DNA from: V1-33 sp039795165
Lineage (GTDB): Bacteria > Verrucomicrobiota > Verrucomicrobiia > Verrucomicrobiales > V1-33
Length of the DNA: 64,000 bases
Assembly (NCBI GenBank): GCA_039795165.1
Contig: JBDKER010000013.1
Span: forward strand, 1-64,000
Direction: 5' to 3'
Shown here: piece after piece, positions 26,168 through 35,252 of the stretch
Layout of the letters: the number at the start of each line of letters is the position of its first letter
Position numbering within the stretch: the first letter of the stretch is position 1
The notes under the pieces: model-generated
Seen by the model: the letters and a program-made list of their open reading frames with translations, nothing else
Databases searched by the model: none
What the model was told of the DNA's origin: nothing
Position numbers and translations under genes: made by a program

Positions 26168-27844
26168 TCAGCGGCTGCGTCCGCTGCCTCGGCGTGGTGT
26201 TTTATTGGCCTTTTTCTTGGCGAGCGAGCGGCGCGAAGTCTTGCTGAGTTTGCCGGGGCGTTCTGATTTTTTGAGTTTGTAGGGACGGCTGGAATCCTGC
26301 GGGGCCGCGGCGGTTTTTCGCTGGGGCCTCGGGGTGGCGGCGGTCTTCCGTCGGGATGGGGGACGGGGTGTGGATGGTTCGTCGGCGTCGGTGGCCGCTG
26401 CTGGGGAATCCGGGCGGGGTTGCCTTTGGGATTTGCCTTTGGTGCGCTGTTCGCGTTCGCGGACATCGAAGCGGATGGGGAGGCCTTCGTAGGTCATGTG
26501 CTGGCGCACGATGTTTTCGAGGTAGCGCCGGTAGGTGGGCGTCATGAGGCTTTCGTGATTGACGAAGAGGACGACGCGAGGGGCGCTGACGGGGCGTGGT
26601 TTTTCCTCGCGGGCGAGGGTGGCGTAGAAGAGTTTGAAGCGTTTGCCGCCGATGGCAGGGGGAGGGGTACGGTTGATGGCGTCCTGGAGGAGGCGGTTGA
26701 AGGCCCCGGTATTCATCTGGGCGTCGCTGGCGGCGCGGACCTTGTCGATGGCTCCGAAGATTTTGCCGAGGCGGTCGCGCTGGCGGGCGGAGACAGCGAC
26801 GAGGGGGGCGTAGTGGAGGAAGAAGAGTTCGCGGCGGACGTGTTCTTCGAGTTCGGCGAGGCGTGCCTTCATTTCGCCGTCTGGGTGGTAGAGGTCGAAC
26901 TTATTGGCGACGAGGATGCAGGGTTTGTTTTCCTCGACGATGGTGCCGGCGATTTTGCGTTCTTGGGCGGTGACGCCGCGGGCGGCGTCGATGACGAGGG
27001 CGACGACATCGGCGCGGCGGATGGAGCGTTCGGCGCGGCGGACGCTGTAGGCTTCGACGGCGTCGTCGACTTTGGCCTGGCGTCGGATGCCAGCGGTATC
27101 CATGAGGAGGTAGGGATGACCGCGGTGGTTGTAGAAGCTGTCGATGGCGTCGCGGGTGGTGCCGGCGACATCGCTGACGATGGCGCGGTCGTCGCCGAGG
27201 ATGGCATTGAAGAGAGAGGATTTGCCGACGTTGGGGCGGCCGACGATGGCGAGGCGGACGCAGCGCGGGTCTGTGTTGGGGTCGTAGTCTTCGGCGTCCG
27301 GGTCAGGGGCTTCGGCTGGGGCGCCGACAGCGGATTCCATGGCTTTGAGGAGCTGGGGGATGCCGCGTCCATGTTCGGCGCTGAAGGCGCAGACCGAGCG
27401 GAAGCCGAGGCGTCCGAAATCGGCGGCCATGTGGTCGTGTTTGGGGTCGTCGGCCTTGTTGATACCGAGGATGACTGGTTTTCCCTGGCGGCGGAGGAGA
27501 TCGGCTACGCCCTGGTCGATGGGGTGCATGCCTTCGAGGGCATCGACGACGAAGAGGATGGCGTCGGCGGCTGCGATGGCGATTTCGGCTTCGGTGCGGA
27601 CGATGCCTGCGAAATCGTCTTCGAGGGTGGCTCCGATGCCGCCTGTGTCCATGACCGTGAGGGGGAAGGCGGCATCCTTGACGGGTGCGGAGAGTCGGTC
27701 GCGGGTGACGCCGGGTCGGTCGTGCACGATGGCGATGCGGCGGCCGGCGAGTCGGTTGAAGAGGGCGGATTTACCGACGTTGGGGCGGCCGACGATGGCG
27801 ATGAGGCGGTCGTGCCGGGAGAAATGGGTGGGGGTGGCGGACAT
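26168..27844 (-). CDS. der: Ribosome biogenesis GTPase Der (EngA) with long basic C-terminal tail
   Basis: A 558-residue protein with the two tandem GTPase domains that define Der. Domain 1 has GRPNVGKSALFNRL, DTGGIG and NKAD; domain 2 has GRPNVGKSSLFNAI, DTAGIRR and NKFD. The KH-like C-terminal domain follows (PRVVLFVNHESLMTPTYRRYLEN). Der acts in 50S subunit assembly. Typical Der is about 430-490 residues. Here some 95 further residues form a Lys/Arg/Pro/Ser-rich, probably disordered tail ending in RRGSGRSR, which may bind rRNA. It converges with the response regulator gene 25 bp away. Confidence 0.96.
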   Translation of the reverse strand: MSATPTHFSRHDRLIAIVGRPNVGKSALFNRLAGRRIAIVHDRPGVTRDRLSAPVKDAAFPLTVMDTGGIGATLEDDFAGIVRTEAEIAIAAADAILFVVDALEGMHPIDQGVADLLRRQGKPVILGINKADDPKHDHMAADFGRLGFRSVCAFSAEHGRGIPQLLKAMESAVGAPAEAPDPDAEDYDPNTDPRCVRLAIVGRPNVGKSSLFNAILGDDRAIVSDVAGTTRDAIDSFYNHRGHPYLLMDTAGIRRQAKVDDAVEAYSVRRAERSIRRADVVALVIDAARGVTAQERKIAGTIVEENKPCILVANKFDLYHPDGEMKARLAELEEHVRRELFFLHYAPLVAVSARQRDRLGKIFGAIDKVRAASDAQMNTGAFNRLLQDAINRTPPPAIGGKRFKLFYATLAREEKPRPVSAPRVVLFVNHESLMTPTYRRYLENIVRQHMTYEGLPIRFDVREREQRTKGKSQRQPRPDSPAAATDADEPSTPRPPSRRKTAATPRPQRKTAAAPQDSSRPYKLKKSERPGKLSKTSRRSLAKKKANKTPRRGSGRSR

Positions 27845-27998
27845 GGAAATGGGGAACGTGGAGGGTGGGTCGCGGGCGGGGCCGAGCGGATGGGAATGCG
27901 TCCGGAGAGTCCGGGGCGTGGCGCGCGCGGCGGGGCGTCATCCTTTCTCTGTGAGAGGAAGGGCGGGACCGCAACCGTGGAGCCGTGAGGCGGGGGAA

Positions 27999-29162
27999 TC
28001 AGTGGGGAGTGCCTAGAGGGTGGGATCGTTCCGTGAGCGGGAAGGAGGTGCGGGAGCCGGTGAGGGCGGCATGGTAGACGGCGCAGACCATTTCGATGGC
28101 GTGGGCGGCGTGGTGAGCCGAGCAGATGGGTTCGCGGTTTTCGCGGATGGCGAGGAGCCAGTCGGTCACGGCATGGGTGGCGTGGGGAGGCTGGGCGGGG
28201 AGTCCGGCGCTGGATGGGGTGAATGGTTCCCATGTGTTTCCCTGGCTGCTGTTGGATCCGGCGGGTGGGGATGGACGGAAGCGGACCAGTGCGGGGGTAT
28301 CCAGTTCGATGCGGATGGAGCGTTTGGTTCCAGTGAGTTCGAGGCCCCAGAAGCCGGTGATGGAGCGGAGTCTGGCAGCGCTGGTGAAGGTGGCATTGAT
28401 GCCGTGGGGGAAGGCGAAGTGGGCGAAGATTTCGTTTCCGGCGACTGGTCCGACGTTATCGCGGACGAGGCGGGCATCGTTTCTGGTGATGTCGCGGTCC
28501 TTGGTGAGGGCGCGGGCCGAGCACCAGAGGGGATTGCCTGCGAAGCAGCGCATGAGGTCCATGAGGTGGCTGCCGAGGACCATGAGGTCTTCGCCTCCGG
28601 CGCGCTGGTCCTGTTTGCCGAAGGCCTGCATGGTGACGAGTTCACCGGCCCAGCCCTGCTGGAGAGCGAGCTGGAGGGATTGGATGAGTGGGGCGAGGCG
28701 GGTGGTGTGGGCGACGGCGCAGCGTTTTCCGTGTGTCTCCGCGGCGGCGAGGATGGCATCGCATTCGGCGGGGTCGCGGGCGAGGGGTTTTTCGGCGTAG
28801 ACGTGGGCACCGGCGGCGAGGCAGGCCGAGATGATTTCCGCGTGCTGATCCGCGTGGCGCATGGCGACGCAGACGAGGTCGGGTTTCTCCGAGGCGAGGA
28901 GATCGCGCCATGAAGCGTAGCTGCGAGCCGCTCCGGTGGCGGCGGCCGTGCGGCTGCGTCCGGCGGGGTCGGGGTCGGCGATAGCGACGAGGGTGATGCC
29001 TTCTCTGTCCGCGAAGATTTTCTCGAGGCCGTGGCCGTAGTCGCCTCGGCCGGTGTGGCCGATGACAGCGGCGCGCAGGGTGGATGGCTCGCTGGCAGTG
29101 GCGAAGGGAGAAGCCGCGAGAGAAGCGAGGAAGGAGCGGCGGCGCAGCGGGGAGTGAGGCAT
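27999..29162 (-). CDS. Tat-exported Gfo/Idh/MocA-family oxidoreductase
   Basis: A 387-residue protein. A twin-arginine signal (LRRRSFLASLAASPFA) precedes a Rossmann domain starting AAVIGHTGRGDYGHG, with VAIADPDP and the EKP motif (HVYAEKPLA) that carries the catalytic lysine of the family. The C-terminal sheet domain includes GGEDLMVLGSHLMDLMRCF. Exported members with tightly bound NAD are very numerous in Verrucomicrobiota and Planctomycetota and act on sugars or related polyols; the substrate here is unknown. It lies 154 bp upstream of der and 63 bp downstream of the TPR gene on the same strand. Confidence 0.87.
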   Translation of the reverse strand: MPHSPLRRRSFLASLAASPFATASEPSTLRAAVIGHTGRGDYGHGLEKIFADREGITLVAIADPDPAGRSRTAAATGAARSYASWRDLLASEKPDLVCVAMRHADQHAEIISACLAAGAHVYAEKPLARDPAECDAILAAAETHGKRCAVAHTTRLAPLIQSLQLALQQGWAGELVTMQAFGKQDQRAGGEDLMVLGSHLMDLMRCFAGNPLWCSARALTKDRDITRNDARLVRDNVGPVAGNEIFAHFAFPHGINATFTSAARLRSITGFWGLELTGTKRSIRIELDTPALVRFRPSPPAGSNSSQGNTWEPFTPSSAGLPAQPPHATHAVTDWLLAIRENREPICSAHHAAHAIEMVCAVYHAALTGSRTSFPLTERSHPLGTPH

Positions 29163-29225
29163 GAGAGAAGTTTCTCTGTGCCTGAGCCCTTGGGCGAGGG
29201 AGAGTGAGCTACGCGGGGGCGGAAG

Positions 29226-29915
29226 TCACTGGGCGAGTCGGGCGAGGGCCTTGCGGATCGCGGCGCAGTCCGGGTGGTGGGGGCCGAGGGTAGCTTCGGC
29301 GATGAGTTGGGCGCGGCTGAGCATGGCGCTGGCTTCGTTGGGGCGGTTGTGAGCGAGGAGGAGGCTGGCGATGCGGCGGAGTCGTGTGGCGACCATGGGG
29401 CTGCGGCGGCCCGAGGCGGCTTCTTCGGCGGCGAGCGTGCGGCGGAGCATGAGGATGCCGCGGGCTGTTTCGCCTGCTTCCATGAGGATGGTGGCGTGGC
29501 GGAAGGCGAGGTCGGCGTGGGCGGGCAGCGGGGGTGCGGGATGGGTGTGCATGGCATCCGCGATTTGTTCGCACCATGCGCGAGCCGTGGTGGCGTCTCC
29601 TGATTCGTGGAGGCAGTCGGCGAGGGCGGCTGCGTAGCTGAGGGATTCGGCTGAAGTGGCATGGCCGAGCTGGGTCATGGCGCGGCGCAGGTGGTCGAGG
29701 GCATCGCTGGGGCGGCTGAGGGCGCGGAGGGTCTGGGCGACCGCCATGGCGTGTTCCGGGGTTGGAGCCGATTCCAGATTTGCGAGGACGAGCGGGAGGG
29801 CATCGCTGTGGCGTCCGGCATCGTTGAGGAAGGATGCGAGGGAGGCGCGCAGTGCGATGGTTTCCGGGTGGTGTGGACCGTAGCTGGCGATGGCAGCATT
29901 GATGGCCTTGTGCAT
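29226..29915 (-). CDS. Tetratricopeptide-repeat protein
   Basis: A 229-residue all-helical protein without signal peptide or membrane segment. It contains about five degenerate TPR-like helix pairs of the Kinesin-light-chain style (YGPHHPETIALRASLASFL at the start, LGPHHPDCAAIRKALARL at the end). TPR arrays bind partner proteins. It begins 12 bp after the stop of the CotH-domain giant and on the same strand, so it is probably translated from the same mRNA. Its partner is not evident. Confidence 0.75.
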   Translation of the reverse strand: MHKAINAAIASYGPHHPETIALRASLASFLNDAGRHSDALPLVLANLESAPTPEHAMAVAQTLRALSRPSDALDHLRRAMTQLGHATSAESLSYAAALADCLHESGDATTARAWCEQIADAMHTHPAPPLPAHADLAFRHATILMEAGETARGILMLRRTLAAEEAASGRRSPMVATRLRRIASLLLAHNRPNEASAMLSRAQLIAEATLGPHHPDCAAIRKALARLAQ

Positions 29916-29927
29916 GCCGGAAGTTCG

Positions 29928-32900
29928 TCAGGGTGGTGTCAGGCGGATGCGGAGGAATTCGCGTCCGGCGTCCGGGAACGGACGAGGTGAGCGCCATGTG
30001 ATGGTTTCCGATCCATCCGGTGTGCGGCTGCGGCTGACTTCGATGAGGTCGTCGGTCCAGTTGATCAGGGAGAGAGAAGACTGAGGGGTGATGCGGGCGT
30101 CGTCGCGTCCGGTGGCGAGGGTGGCGGTGATGGTCTGGAATGGCCGTGGGCCATTTTCCGTGGGGAATTCGGCGGTGGCGGCGGTGGGCAGGCGGTCTGC
30201 GTCCGGTTGGCTGGGGGATCCACCGAAAGCGTATTCCGCGAAGAGTGGGAGTCCATCGCCATCGGTATCGGAGTCGTCGGCGGCGTTCGGGGCGTTGGCG
30301 AGTTTCCAGTCGGAGTAGCGGACAGCGTCCGTGCTCCCGGGATTTCCGGGGGCTGCGGCGGCGCGCCAGCTGGCGGGCAGGGCATGGTCCGGGCGGGATT
30401 CCGGGCGGATGAGCACGAGGGAAGCGCCCGAGCCATCGGCTTCTGCGGGCCATGGGGCTGTGTCGTCGTAGGCGAACGAATGGATGACGGATCCGGCGGC
30501 GTCGCGCAGCGTGAGGATTTCGCCTGCGTTGTCGAGTTGGCCGGAGAAGACGCCGGCGATGGTTGCCGTGGGGCCGTAGCGGAGGCGGAAGGCCGCTTCG
30601 TGGGCGACGACGACCATGCGCTGGCCCGGGGCGAGGAGCTGCGGATTTGGATTGGCTGCGGTGAATTCCCAGTCGATGCCCTCGCTGCAGCGGAGACCCA
30701 TGAGGTCGATGTGTTTCGTGCCGGTGTTCATGAGTTCGATGAATTCGAAGAAGGCATCGTCATTGAAGCCGGCGGCGGTTTCCGTGGGGGAGGGATTGGC
30801 GGGATGGTATTGGATTTCCGTGATGGCGAGGTTGGCGCGGCTGGCGGGTTCTGCATCGACGAGGTAGGTGACCTCGCTGAGGGCGCTCCATGACTGGCTG
30901 GCGGGGTCGTAGGCGCGGGCGGCGACGAGTTGTTCTCCTGGATTCAGGAGGACGGGTTCCGGGAACGTGGTGCGGCGGCCGCGGAGGCGGAGGTCGAAGC
31001 TGAGGTCGCTGCTGGTGCTGTTCGCCTGGTGGACCTGGACGCAGATCACGTTGGTGCCCGGGACGAGAGCGGAGGGAACGAGTCGAGGGTCCGTGACTGG
31101 GAGGAAGGCTGCTTCGTTGAGGGCATTGAGGCCCGAGTAGCTGTAGCCGGCGGGTCCGGCTGGCATGTTGAGCCGGGCCACCTCGCGTCCATTGAGGAAG
31201 AAGATGGCGCTGTCATCGATGAGGGCATCGAGTTCGAGGGCATCGAATTTCGAGGGGTCGGCGACCTGGAAGGACTTGCGGAAGTAGACGACCGGGAAGC
31301 GGGGGTTGCCGACGCCGATATTGATGACGGTGCGTTCGTTGCCGTCGCCGCCACCGAGTTCGGCATCGCCTGACTTCCATGCGGCGTCCGTGTCATTGAA
31401 TTGGGGGTGCTTCCAGTTGGCCGGGCTGAAGGACGGATGGCCCTGGACGATGTCGCTGGGGCCGAGGTCGATGCTGGGGTCACGGTATTTCCATGTGGCT
31501 CCGGGTCCGGCCGAGCCATCGCCGACGAGGGTTTCGCTGACCGATCCACTGGGTTGGAAGATGCGGGCCGCTGGGTTGATGGCTCCTGAGGGCAGGCGGG
31601 GGTCTGATCCGTCGAGGGTATAATACCATGCGCTGCCTTGCGGGCCCGAGAGATTGAGTGGCGTGGTGGCTGCGGAGTAGCCCCCGGGGGGGATGAAGCT
31701 GATGCCGTTGAGCCCCGGAAAAAGGCCGTCGCTGCGCAACTGGGAAATGACCGAACCCGAACGGGCCGGCAGGTAATTGGAGAGGATGAGATTGCGCTGA
31801 GCGATCCAGTGATTGCGGTTGAGGGGAGTGGTGGCTTTCGCATCGCCCCAGCGGGCGGATTCCGCGATGATGGCGGAATCGATGGTTGCGGCGAGATCAT
31901 TGATGCGGGCGGTGGTGGCGCTGACGCTGAAGGCACCGCCATTGAAGAGGTGTTTCTGGACGCGGTTGTGCCAGCGGTTCCGGTATTCCGCCACGTCGAG
32001 GAGGTCGGCGTGCAGGAACATGGGATTGTAGCGGTTCTCGGTTTTCTCGACGTAGGAGGCGGCATCGGAGAACGTGCGGTTGTATGGTCCGGTGCGGTCT
32101 TCCGTGACACTGAAGAGGGAATGCTCGAAATCGTGTACGAAGAACTGGAAGCCGCGGTTGCCCGTGCGGTCGCGGGCGCCGAACCAGTTATTGGCTGATT
32201 CATTGCCGAGGAAGGCGGAGGTGGCACCGTCGAGATTGCCTGTCCAGAACGTCACGAGCATGTAGTCGATGAGGGCGTCCGGATCGAGGAGGACCGGCGC
32301 GCCATTCATGGTCCTGCCGTCCGGAGCGAGGCCCTGCATATTGAAGTAATCCGCCGCGGTGAGCGGTCGCCGTGTGTAGATGCCGGGGGCGGTGATGGGG
32401 TTGGCGAGGCGGGCGAGCTGGATCCATGCGTCTTCGTAGCCATCGGTGACGCCGGTGGTGTATCCTTCCGACTGCTCGCACTTGACCACGTCCCAGTTGT
32501 CCTTGAGGCCGCCGAGGTACTGGGTGCAGTGATCAGCTTCCGTGCGTTCATCGAATTCGAAGAGTCCCCAGTACTGGCCATTGAGGTAGAGGTGGACGTA
32601 GCGCACGTGGCTTTCCGGGCGGCCCATGGCGAGGTGGGTGACTCGGCTGAATTCCTCGCGGAGGAAGGAATTGCTGGGGTCGCCGCCGAAAGACCATGAA
32701 TAATTCTGCGAAGTGCGCAGATCGATCTGATTGAATGAATCGGCGGCACCCCTTCCGAAGACCGGGTAATTGAGGCGACCGTCTCCGTATTCGCCTCGGA
32801 AGTAGAGATGGAAGGCGTGTTTTGGGTTGTCGCCGCTGCGTGAGAATCCGCCGCGGATGCGCATGCCGCATTCGACCTGGGTACCGCCGGCGGGGTCGTT

Positions 32901-35060
32901 GAGGATTTCGAGGCTGGCCTTCCGTTCCCATGCGAGGCCGCGGCCGCCTGGGTTGACGTAGATGCCGGTGGCGGGGTCCCAGAAGCTGGCGAGGGGGGCG
33001 GTCAGAGAGACACTGGGAATGGCGCGGAGGGCGGCCTTGACTCTTGCGGCTCCGCCGATGTCGGGATTCGTGCTGCCGACGATATCGGGGTCCATGCCGT
33101 AGTCGAAGACCTGGCCATTGATGACCGATCCTTTGGCAGGCCAGCCGGGTCCGGGGGCTTCGCCGGTGGGCGACTGCCGGATGATGTCGTCGGGAATGAG
33201 GTAGGTATGGGTATCGACGTTGGTGCTTTCCCAGTTTGGCTTGAAGGCGATGGCGCGGATGACGGTGGTCTGGCTGACGGTGATGGGAGCGCTGTAGACG
33301 GTGCCGCTGGTGGGGGATGGTTCGCTGCCATCGGTGGTGAAGCGGATGGTCGCCCCGGGGGTCGAACTGGTGATGGTGACTGGAAAAGGGACGGTGGTGA
33401 TGGATGCGTCGGGGAAGACGCCGCGGCGTGGGGAGAAGACCGTGTCGGCGACCTTGCCGAGGCTGCTGGGGATGTCGTTGATGCCGCCTGGTGTGGGGCG
33501 GTTGTAGAAGGCACTGCTGAGTGGCTGCGGGAGGGAAGCGGCGACAATTTCCGGTGCGATCAGGAAGTTGCTGTCGGCTGCGCCGGCATTCATGCCGTGG
33601 ATGGCGAGGAGGTTGCTGCCGGTGACGAGCCTTGGCAGGGCACTGGTGATGTTGAAGGCAGCTGGACTGAGTGAGAGATCGGTTGGGCGGCTGGCGGTGG
33701 CGCTGCTGTTCCATGCGGTTGTGGCGGGATCATTGGCTGAGGCCACGGGGGAGCCATTGAGCCATGCCTTGAATCCGTCGTTGTAGCGCATGAGCAGCGA
33801 GGCGCTGCTGAATCCGGCGGTGCTGGCAGCGGTGAAGGGAACGCGGACGAAGCACGAGGCATTGATGTTGCGCATGCTGCTTTCGATATTCGTGCGGACG
33901 GTGCCTGCGGATGAAGTTCCGATGGGGGCTGTGAAGACCGGGAGGCCGCCTGCGGTGGTGTCACCGACGAGGCGGAAGGAATTGTCCCATGCGGTTGCGA
34001 ATCCCTGGCGTGCGTAGAGTTCGCCTTCGTCTCCGCCGCCATATTCCCAGAAGTAGGCATCGATGGTGTGATTTCCGGCTGTCAGGGTGACGGTGCCGAG
34101 GTGGTCGGCCGGGCCGTGGAGGGTTGGGTCATTCATGACCACGGAGCCGTCGATGGTGATCTTGCCGCCGTCGTCGCTGTTGATGCCGAAGGTGTAGATG
34201 CCTGTGACGGGGATGGTGATGGTTCCCTGGGCGCGGACGACATAATTATCCTGGGCCCATGCGGGCAGAGGATTGTTGTTGCCGTAGTGGCCATCGCCTC
34301 CATTGCCGAGGACATTGAAGGTGGGATGGATGGTGACGAGTTCGCTGGCGATGTCGGGGTGACCTGACGGGCGGGAGAGCAGGAGTTCGGCGGCGGCCTG
34401 ACTGTCGAGGCCACCTGTGGCGATATTTTTGGCGCGCACCGTGATGCGGAAGCCAGGGACATTGAAGCCGAAGCCGAGTCCGAGGGGTTTACCGGTGGTC
34501 CAGCCGGTGGGGGTCACGGGAGCTGTCTGCCAGTTCGGCGCGAGGGCTGCCGCACTTGCCGGAACCAGATAGGAAGCGCTGGCTCCGTCCGGAATGAGCA
34601 CGGTCCGGCTGAAGATGAGACCGTAGGAAACGTCCGGGTCCTGCCGTGGGAAGGCGGGAGCAAATTCCTGTGCGACGGTGGTGCCGTCGGGTTGGATCAG
34701 GCCAAGGTACTCCCCTGATCTGGCGAGTGAGAAATTCGTGTGCAGGGGTTGTCCGGGAAGGCGGCGGTCCTTGCCCGAGGCGAAAACGATCACGAATCCT
34801 CCTGGTTCCATGGTGACGGCGGGGAAGCGCCATTTGGTTCCCTCGGCCGCATTGTCGGTCAGGAACCAACCTTCGAGGGGAAACGGCAGTGGCGAAGGAT
34901 TGTGCAGTTCGATCCAATCCTGCACGGTGCCATCTTCGTCACGGAGGCCGTTTTCGTTGTCGGCCACGAATTCCGAGATGACTGGCTCTGCGTGGAGCGG
35001 GGCGGGCAGCAGGAGCAGGGTGGCGAGGCAACCTGCGGAAAGAAGGGATCGGATCATCAT
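29928..35060 (-). CDS. Giant exported protein with lamin-tail, PA14-like, chitobiase-like and CotH kinase domains
   Basis: A 1710-residue protein with a signal peptide (LLSAGCLATLLLLPAPLHA). Domains, by eye: a lamin-tail domain (EPVISEFVADNENG, IELHNPSPLPFPLEGWFLTD, about 25-150); a PA14-like module (TGIYTFGINSDDGGKITIDG, about 225-360); a chitobiase-type Ig module (STPGATIRFTTDGSEPSP, about 560-620); and a CotH kinase-like domain (about 725-1060, with FREEF-type RVTHLAMGRPE, LYLNGQYWGLFEFDERTE and the HDFEHSLF acidic motif). These are followed by a second chitobiase-like stretch, a second lamin-tail domain (ITEIQYHPANPSP) and a DSDTDGDGLPLFAEYAFGG calcium-type spacer before a tail ending FLRIRL. 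CotH proteins are atypical kinases in spore coats and in many surface proteins; activity here is not shown. Confidence 0.85.
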   Translation of the reverse strand: MMIRSLLSAGCLATLLLLPAPLHAEPVISEFVADNENGLRDEDGTVQDWIELHNPSPLPFPLEGWFLTDNAAEGTKWRFPAVTMEPGGFVIVFASGKDRRLPGQPLHTNFSLARSGEYLGLIQPDGTTVAQEFAPAFPRQDPDVSYGLIFSRTVLIPDGASASYLVPASAAALAPNWQTAPVTPTGWTTGKPLGLGFGFNVPGFRITVRAKNIATGGLDSQAAAELLLSRPSGHPDIASELVTIHPTFNVLGNGGDGHYGNNNPLPAWAQDNYVVRAQGTITIPVTGIYTFGINSDDGGKITIDGSVVMNDPTLHGPADHLGTVTLTAGNHTIDAYFWEYGGGDEGELYARQGFATAWDNSFRLVGDTTAGGLPVFTAPIGTSSAGTVRTNIESSMRNINASCFVRVPFTAASTAGFSSASLLMRYNDGFKAWLNGSPVASANDPATTAWNSSATASRPTDLSLSPAAFNITSALPRLVTGSNLLAIHGMNAGAADSNFLIAPEIVAASLPQPLSSAFYNRPTPGGINDIPSSLGKVADTVFSPRRGVFPDASITTVPFPVTITSSTPGATIRFTTDGSEPSPTSGTVYSAPITVSQTTVIRAIAFKPNWESTNVDTHTYLIPDDIIRQSPTGEAPGPGWPAKGSVINGQVFDYGMDPDIVGSTNPDIGGAARVKAALRAIPSVSLTAPLASFWDPATGIYVNPGGRGLAWERKASLEILNDPAGGTQVECGMRIRGGFSRSGDNPKHAFHLYFRGEYGDGRLNYPVFGRGAADSFNQIDLRTSQNYSWSFGGDPSNSFLREEFSRVTHLAMGRPESHVRYVHLYLNGQYWGLFEFDERTEADHCTQYLGGLKDNWDVVKCEQSEGYTTGVTDGYEDAWIQLARLANPITAPGIYTRRPLTAADYFNMQGLAPDGRTMNGAPVLLDPDALIDYMLVTFWTGNLDGATSAFLGNESANNWFGARDRTGNRGFQFFVHDFEHSLFSVTEDRTGPYNRTFSDAASYVEKTENRYNPMFLHADLLDVAEYRNRWHNRVQKHLFNGGAFSVSATTARINDLAATIDSAIIAESARWGDAKATTPLNRNHWIAQRNLILSNYLPARSGSVISQLRSDGLFPGLNGISFIPPGGYSAATTPLNLSGPQGSAWYYTLDGSDPRLPSGAINPAARIFQPSGSVSETLVGDGSAGPGATWKYRDPSIDLGPSDIVQGHPSFSPANWKHPQFNDTDAAWKSGDAELGGGDGNERTVINIGVGNPRFPVVYFRKSFQVADPSKFDALELDALIDDSAIFFLNGREVARLNMPAGPAGYSYSGLNALNEAAFLPVTDPRLVPSALVPGTNVICVQVHQANSTSSDLSFDLRLRGRRTTFPEPVLLNPGEQLVAARAYDPASQSWSALSEVTYLVDAEPASRANLAITEIQYHPANPSPTETAAGFNDDAFFEFIELMNTGTKHIDLMGLRCSEGIDWEFTAANPNPQLLAPGQRMVVVAHEAAFRLRYGPTATIAGVFSGQLDNAGEILTLRDAAGSVIHSFAYDDTAPWPAEADGSGASLVLIRPESRPDHALPASWRAAAAPGNPGSTDAVRYSDWKLANAPNAADDSDTDGDGLPLFAEYAFGGSPSQPDADRLPTAATAEFPTENGPRPFQTITATLATGRDDARITPQSSLSLINWTDDLIEVSRSRTPDGSETITWRSPRPFPDAGREFLRIRLTPP

Positions 35061-35156
35061 GTCAGCGCTCGGGGAAGGGGGCGGTCAGTGTTCGCCTATT
35101 CCCGGGGGAAATCCATCCGGATTCCGCGGCGGGGCAGTTGGGCAGCGGCAGTCGCC

Positions 35157-35196
35157 AAAAGAAGAGCGGGCAGCCCGTGTAGTGGGGCTGCCCGCT
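35157..35196 (-). terminator. Rho-independent terminator of ahcY
   Basis: A perfect 12-bp GC-rich inverted repeat (35165-35176 and 35185-35196) is followed on the minus strand by CTTCTTTTGG. It lies 57 bp beyond the ahcY stop. Confidence 0.72.
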
Positions 35197-35252
35197 GGAT
35201 TGGTGGAGAGGCCTGTTGAATCCGCAGGGGGATCCGGGGCATCCGATGGATC

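Noticed and set aside
26420..27988. Long plus-strand open frame (522 codons) opposite der
   Set aside because: Its composition (acidic, Gly/Ala/Val/Asp) mirrors the codon bias of der, which has clear GTPase motifs on the other strand.
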